The position numbers and the translations under genes were made by a program. A DNA stretch of 64,000 bases, from NCBI RefSeq assembly GCF_003228315.1, contig NZ_CP029693.1, forward strand, positions 4,515,501-4,579,500, written 5' to 3'. This document shows, piece after piece, positions 61,110-64,000 of the stretch; positions within the stretch are counted from its first letter, which is position 1; every line of letters begins with the position of its first letter. The DNA comes from Pseudomonas putida. Its GTDB lineage: Bacteria; Pseudomonadota; Gammaproteobacteria; Pseudomonadales; Pseudomonadaceae. The notes beneath the pieces were generated by a model. The model did no database searches, had not been told where the DNA came from, and was given only the letters and a program-made list of their open reading frames with translations.

Positions 61110-61859
61110 GTGCCGACTCCGCCTCCAGTCTCACCGTTGGCCGCGAACATGGGCGACAGTCCGGCGCCCTTGTACGCTCGCGTCAAACAAATGATCACCC
61201 AGCAAATCGACAGCGGTAACTGGCCGCCGCACTACCGCGTTCCGTCGGAAAGTGAGCTGGTCAGCCAGTTGGGCTTCAGCCGCATGACCATCAACCGCGC
61301 CCTGCGCGAGATGACCGCCGATGGTCTGTTGGTGCGCATGCAGGGCGTCGGCACCTTCGTCGCCGAGCCGAAAAGCCAGTCAGCGCTGTTTGAAGTACAC
61401 AACATCGCCGACGAAATCGCCTCCCGCGGCCATCGCCATACCTGCAAGGTCATCACCCTCGAGGAAGAGGCCGCCGGTTCCGAGCGCGCATTGGCGCTGG
61501 ACATGCGCGAAGGGCAGAAGGTGTTCCACTCGCTGATCGTGCATTTCGAAAACGATATTCCGGTGCAAATCGAAGACCGTTTCGTCAACGCGCTGGTGGC
61601 CCCGGATTACCTCAAGCAAGACTTCACCCTGCAAACGCCTTACGCCTACCTGAACCAGGTCGCGCCGCTGACCGAAGGCGAGCACGTGGTCGAGGCGATT
61701 CTGGCCGAGTCGTCCGAATGCAAGTTGCTGCAGATTGAAAAGGGCGAGCCGTGCCTGCTGATCCGTCGCCGTACCTGGTCCGGTCGTCAGCCAGTGACTG
61801 CTGCTCGTTTGATCCATCCCGGTTCCCGTCATCGTCTGGAAGGTCGGTTCCATAAATGA
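61110..61859 (+). CDS. hutC: Histidine utilisation repressor HutC
   Basis: A 249-residue GntR/HutC-family regulator: N-terminal winged helix (YARVKQMITQQIDSG..FSRMTINRALREMTADGLLVRMQGVGTFV) and C-terminal UTRA effector domain that binds urocanate. It represses hut genes and is released by urocanate. GTG 61110 has AAGGA six bases upstream; ATG 61149 is an alternative that lacks one. Its stop overlaps hutD. Confidence 0.95.
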   Translation: MPTPPPVSPLAANMGDSPAPLYARVKQMITQQIDSGNWPPHYRVPSESELVSQLGFSRMTINRALREMTADGLLVRMQGVGTFVAEPKSQSALFEVHNIADEIASRGHRHTCKVITLEEEAAGSERALALDMREGQKVFHSLIVHFENDIPVQIEDRFVNALVAPDYLKQDFTLQTPYAYLNQVAPLTEGEHVVEAILAESSECKLLQIEKGEPCLLIRRRTWSGRQPVTAARLIHPGSRHRLEGRFHK

Positions 61860-62425
61860 ATGAGTTGAAAGTTCTACGCGCCAAAGACTATCCGCGCATG
61901 CCCTGGAAAAACGGCGGTGGCAGCACCGAAGAAATCACCCGCGATGCGGGCGAAGGCCTGGAGGGCTTCGGCTGGCGCCTGTCGATTGCCGACATCGGCG
62001 AGTCGGGCGGTTTTTCCACCTTCGCCGGTTACGAGCGGATCATTACCGTGCTGCAAGGCGACGGCATGACCTTGTCGGTGGACGGCAGCGACACGCGGCC
62101 ACTGTTACCGCTGGACCCGTTTGCCTTCAGTGGCGAGAGCAAGGTGGCCTGCACGCTGCTCGGCGGGCCGATCCGCGATTTCAACCTGATCTATGCGCCG
62201 CAGCGTTACAGCGCTCGCTTGCAGTGGCTGGATGGCAAGCAGCGGTTTTTCAGCGAAGCCGGGACTGTGCTGGTGTTCAGCGTCAGTGATGAGCTTGAGG
62301 TGAAGGTTGGTAACAGTGCCTCGTCGCTGGGGCGTCATGATTGCCTGCAACTCGAAGGTAACAATGGGTTGCTGGAAGTCTCCAGCAACGCTGCTTGTTG
62401 TGTGATCGAGCTGATCGCACGCTGA
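61856..62425 (+). CDS. hutD: HutD-family protein
   Basis: A 189-residue cupin-fold protein of the HutD family, typical of Pseudomonas hut loci. Segments MPWKNGGGSTEEITR, GFGWRLSIADIGESGGFSTFAGYERII and the C-terminal CLQLEG fit. It may bind formylglutamate or limit hut activity. It overlaps hutC by four bases. The exact biochemical role is not settled. Confidence 0.93.
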   Translation: MNELKVLRAKDYPRMPWKNGGGSTEEITRDAGEGLEGFGWRLSIADIGESGGFSTFAGYERIITVLQGDGMTLSVDGSDTRPLLPLDPFAFSGESKVACTLLGGPIRDFNLIYAPQRYSARLQWLDGKQRFFSEAGTVLVFSVSDELEVKVGNSASSLGRHDCLQLEGNNGLLEVSSNAACCVIELIAR

Positions 62426-62432
62426 GACCCTC

Positions 62433-62534
62433 CTGTAGGAGCGAGCATGCTCGCGAAAAATTCAGATGCGCCGCTGGGCATCTGGTTTCCCGCGTTATCG
62501 TTCACCACCATCGCGAGCATGCTCGCTCCTACAG
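62433..62534. repeat. REP pair, ATGC variant
   Basis: Arms CTGTAGGAGCGAGCATGCTC.. (62433–62456) and exact complement (62511–62534). The central CATGC is self-complementary and replaces CCTGC in both arms. Confidence 0.9.
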
Positions 62535-62723
62535 AAGAAACAACGTTTCCCATCGCGCACCAACTTGTTACCGAATGCCCCAGCGTGGCGCAAACCACGC
62601 TCAAGTAACATCGCCACCCCCTCTTCAAAAAATCCCCCCGAAAAATTTCATCTTCGCCAGAGCCCTTGATTCAGGCGCTCTCCAGCCCTTTCAGAATTTT
62701 TCTTGAATGCTCATCCAACAAGT

Positions 62724-62738
62724 TGGCCGCTTGATTGC
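62724..62738 (+). promoter_or_regulatory. Sigma-54 promoter of hutU
   Basis: TGGCCGCTTGATTGC fits the sigma-54 element with exact GG-N10-GC spacing (GG 62725–62726, GC 62737–62738). A start near 62750 leaves a leader of about 140 bases before the GTG of hutU. The hut operon of P. fluorescens SBW25 is known to be driven by sigma-54 under CbrB/NtrC. Confidence 0.7.
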
Positions 62739-62743
62739 ATATG

Positions 62744-62757
62744 CTTGTATGTACAAG
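62744..62757. promoter_or_regulatory. HutC operator at the hutU start point
   Basis: CTTGTATGTACAAG, with six-base arms CTTGTA/TACAAG around two bases, overlaps the predicted hutU transcription start. HutC bound here would block sigma-54 polymerase. Confidence 0.7.
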
Positions 62758-62890
62758 TAAAGACGTATGCGTATAAGTCGATCCGGACGACTCGCAACGT
62801 CCACTGATTCGCCTGGAGCGCAACGACGCGCACAGGCTGGCTTACCCACCGCCAGGGTTGGTTTGGATTGAACGCTGAGGAGTCTTTTTC

Positions 62891-64000
62891 GTGACTGACA
62901 TTAAACGTACCAAGTTTCGCGATGTTGAAATCCGTGCCGCGCGCGGCAATAAGCTGACCGCCAAAAGCTGGCTGACCGAAGCGCCGCTGCGCATGCTGAT
63001 GAACAACCTCGACCCTGAAGTGGCCGAGAATCCAAAGGAACTGGTGGTCTACGGCGGTATCGGCCGTGCGGCGCGTAACTGGGAGTGCTACGACAAGATC
63101 GTCGAGAGCCTGACCAACCTGAATGACGACGAGACCCTGCTGGTGCAATCCGGCAAGCCGGTCGGCGTGTTCAAGACCCACAGCAACGCCCCGCGCGTAC
63201 TGATTGCCAACTCCAACCTGGTGCCGCACTGGGCCACCTGGGAGCACTTCAACGAACTGGACGCCAAGGGCCTGGCCATGTACGGCCAGATGACCGCCGG
63301 CAGCTGGATCTACATCGGCAGCCAGGGCATCGTCCAGGGCACCTACGAAACCTTCGTCGAAGCCGGTCGCCAGCACTACAACGACAACCTGACCGGCAAG
63401 TGGGTCCTGACCGCAGGTCTGGGCGGCATGGGTGGCGCTCAACCTCTGGCCGCGACCCTGGCCGGTGCCTGCTCGCTGAACATCGAATGCCAGCAGATCA
63501 GCATCGATTTCCGCCTGAAAACCCGCTATGTCGACGAGCAAGCCAAAGACCTCGACGACGCCCTGGCGCGCATCGCCAAATACACCAAGGAAGGCAAGGC
63601 GATCTCCATCGCCCTGTGCGGCAACGCCGCTGAAATCCTTCCGGAACTGGTACGTCGCGGCGTGCGTCCGGACATGGTCACCGACCAGACCAGCGCCCAC
63701 GACCCACTCAACGGCTACCTGCCAGCCGGCTGGACCTGGGACGAATACCGCGCTCGCGCCAAGACCGAGCCAGCTGCCGTGGTGAAAGCCGCCAAGCAAT
63801 CGATGGCCGTGCACGTCAAAGCCATGCTCGACTTCCAGAAAATGGGCGTGCCGACCTTCGACTACGGCAACAACATCCGTCAGATGGCCCAGGAAGAGGG
63901 CGTGGAAAACGCTTTCGACTTCCCGGGCTTCGTACCGGCCTACATCCGTCCGCTGTTCTGCCGTGGCATCGGCCCGTTCCGTTGGGCGGCACTGTCGGGC
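62891..64000 (+). CDS. hutU: Urocanate hydratase, 5' part
   Basis: The first 370 codons of hutU continue in one open frame to the window edge. It begins with GTG preceded by GAGGAG and reads MTDIKRTKFRDVEIRAARGN, followed by VYGGIGRAARNWECYDKIV and the NAD-binding segment GLGGMGGAQPLAATLAGA. The enzyme turns urocanate to imidazolonepropionate with bound NAD. About one third of the protein, including the conserved C-terminal part, lies beyond the window. Confidence 0.96.
   Translation, partial: MTDIKRTKFRDVEIRAARGNKLTAKSWLTEAPLRMLMNNLDPEVAENPKELVVYGGIGRAARNWECYDKIVESLTNLNDDETLLVQSGKPVGVFKTHSNAPRVLIANSNLVPHWATWEHFNELDAKGLAMYGQMTAGSWIYIGSQGIVQGTYETFVEAGRQHYNDNLTGKWVLTAGLGGMGGAQPLAATLAGACSLNIECQQISIDFRLKTRYVDEQAKDLDDALARIAKYTKEGKAISIALCGNAAEILPELVRRGVRPDMVTDQTSAHDPLNGYLPAGWTWDEYRARAKTEPAAVVKAAKQSMAVHVKAMLDFQKMGVPTFDYGNNIRQMAQEEGVENAFDFPGFVPAYIRPLFCRGIGPFRWAALSG

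Overview
The window reads as a chromosomal segment of a Pseudomonas, most likely of the P. fluorescens group. Evidence: about 60% GC; strongly Pseudomonas-like proteins and gene orders (glnA–ntrB–ntrC, envC–ctpA–yibQ beside gpmI and yibN–grxC–secB, hutF/hutC–hutD–hutU); and ten paired REP palindromes built on GAGCGAGCCTGCTCGC, typical of fluorescent pseudomonads. No replicon origin, prophage, insertion sequence, CRISPR array or large biosynthetic cluster is visible. Most of the window is core genome with small accessory patches.

Layout. 1–5 kb: 5' half of a tRNA-Thr, then a minus-strand operon for a polar/basic amino acid ABC importer with a methyltransferase gene overlapping its end. 5–11 kb: a GABA-type permease behind a probable sigma-54 promoter, then an accessory patch with a VapBC toxin-antitoxin pair bracketed by two copies of one hairpin, two tandem Lys-rich paralogues, an alpha/beta hydrolase and a YhcG-type nuclease. 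11–17.5 kb: tRNA-Phe, yggX–mutY–asmA in overlapping order, a PanZ-like acetyltransferase, and an OFA-family MFS transporter. 17.7–21.6 kb: hisB–hisH–(DUF2164)–hisA–hisF and an orphan solute-binding protein. 21.6–23 kb: an isolated Vps62-related gene. 23–30 kb: the conserved cell-envelope/export block yibQ, ctpA, envC, gpmI facing yibN, grxC, secB, then trmL. 30.6–31 kb: three tandem approximately 80-bp structured repeats ending at a terminator. 31–37 kb: nitrogen regulation (ntrC, ntrB, two DUF4124 genes, glnA) with a readable sigma-54 promoter and NtrC site. 37–40.5 kb: thiI and typA/bipA. 40.5–46.2 kb: a three-gene RND efflux operon. 46.5–56.4 kb: a cysteine-cluster protein, glycogen phosphorylase, a DUF2339/DUF3999 membrane pair, fructose-1,6-bisphosphatase and a DUF924 protein. 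56.5–59.5 kb: a PctA-type amino acid chemoreceptor and two lipoproteins, one a lipocalin. 59.6–64 kb: histidine utilisation genes hutF, hutC, hutD and the start of hutU, which runs off the window.

Theme. Several units deal with nitrogen and amino acids: the ABC importer, the gabP-like permease, NtrBC/GlnA, the dCache amino acid chemoreceptor, histidine synthesis and histidine degradation. Three sigma-54 promoter matches with exact GG-N10-GC spacing lie ahead of gabP, glnA and hutU, consistent with shared NtrC/CbrB-type control. The least explained signals are the 30.6-kb tandem structured repeats, the duplicated hairpin around vapBC, the Vps62-related gene and the two tandem families of unknown function (7.5–8.4 kb and 33.9–35.0 kb).
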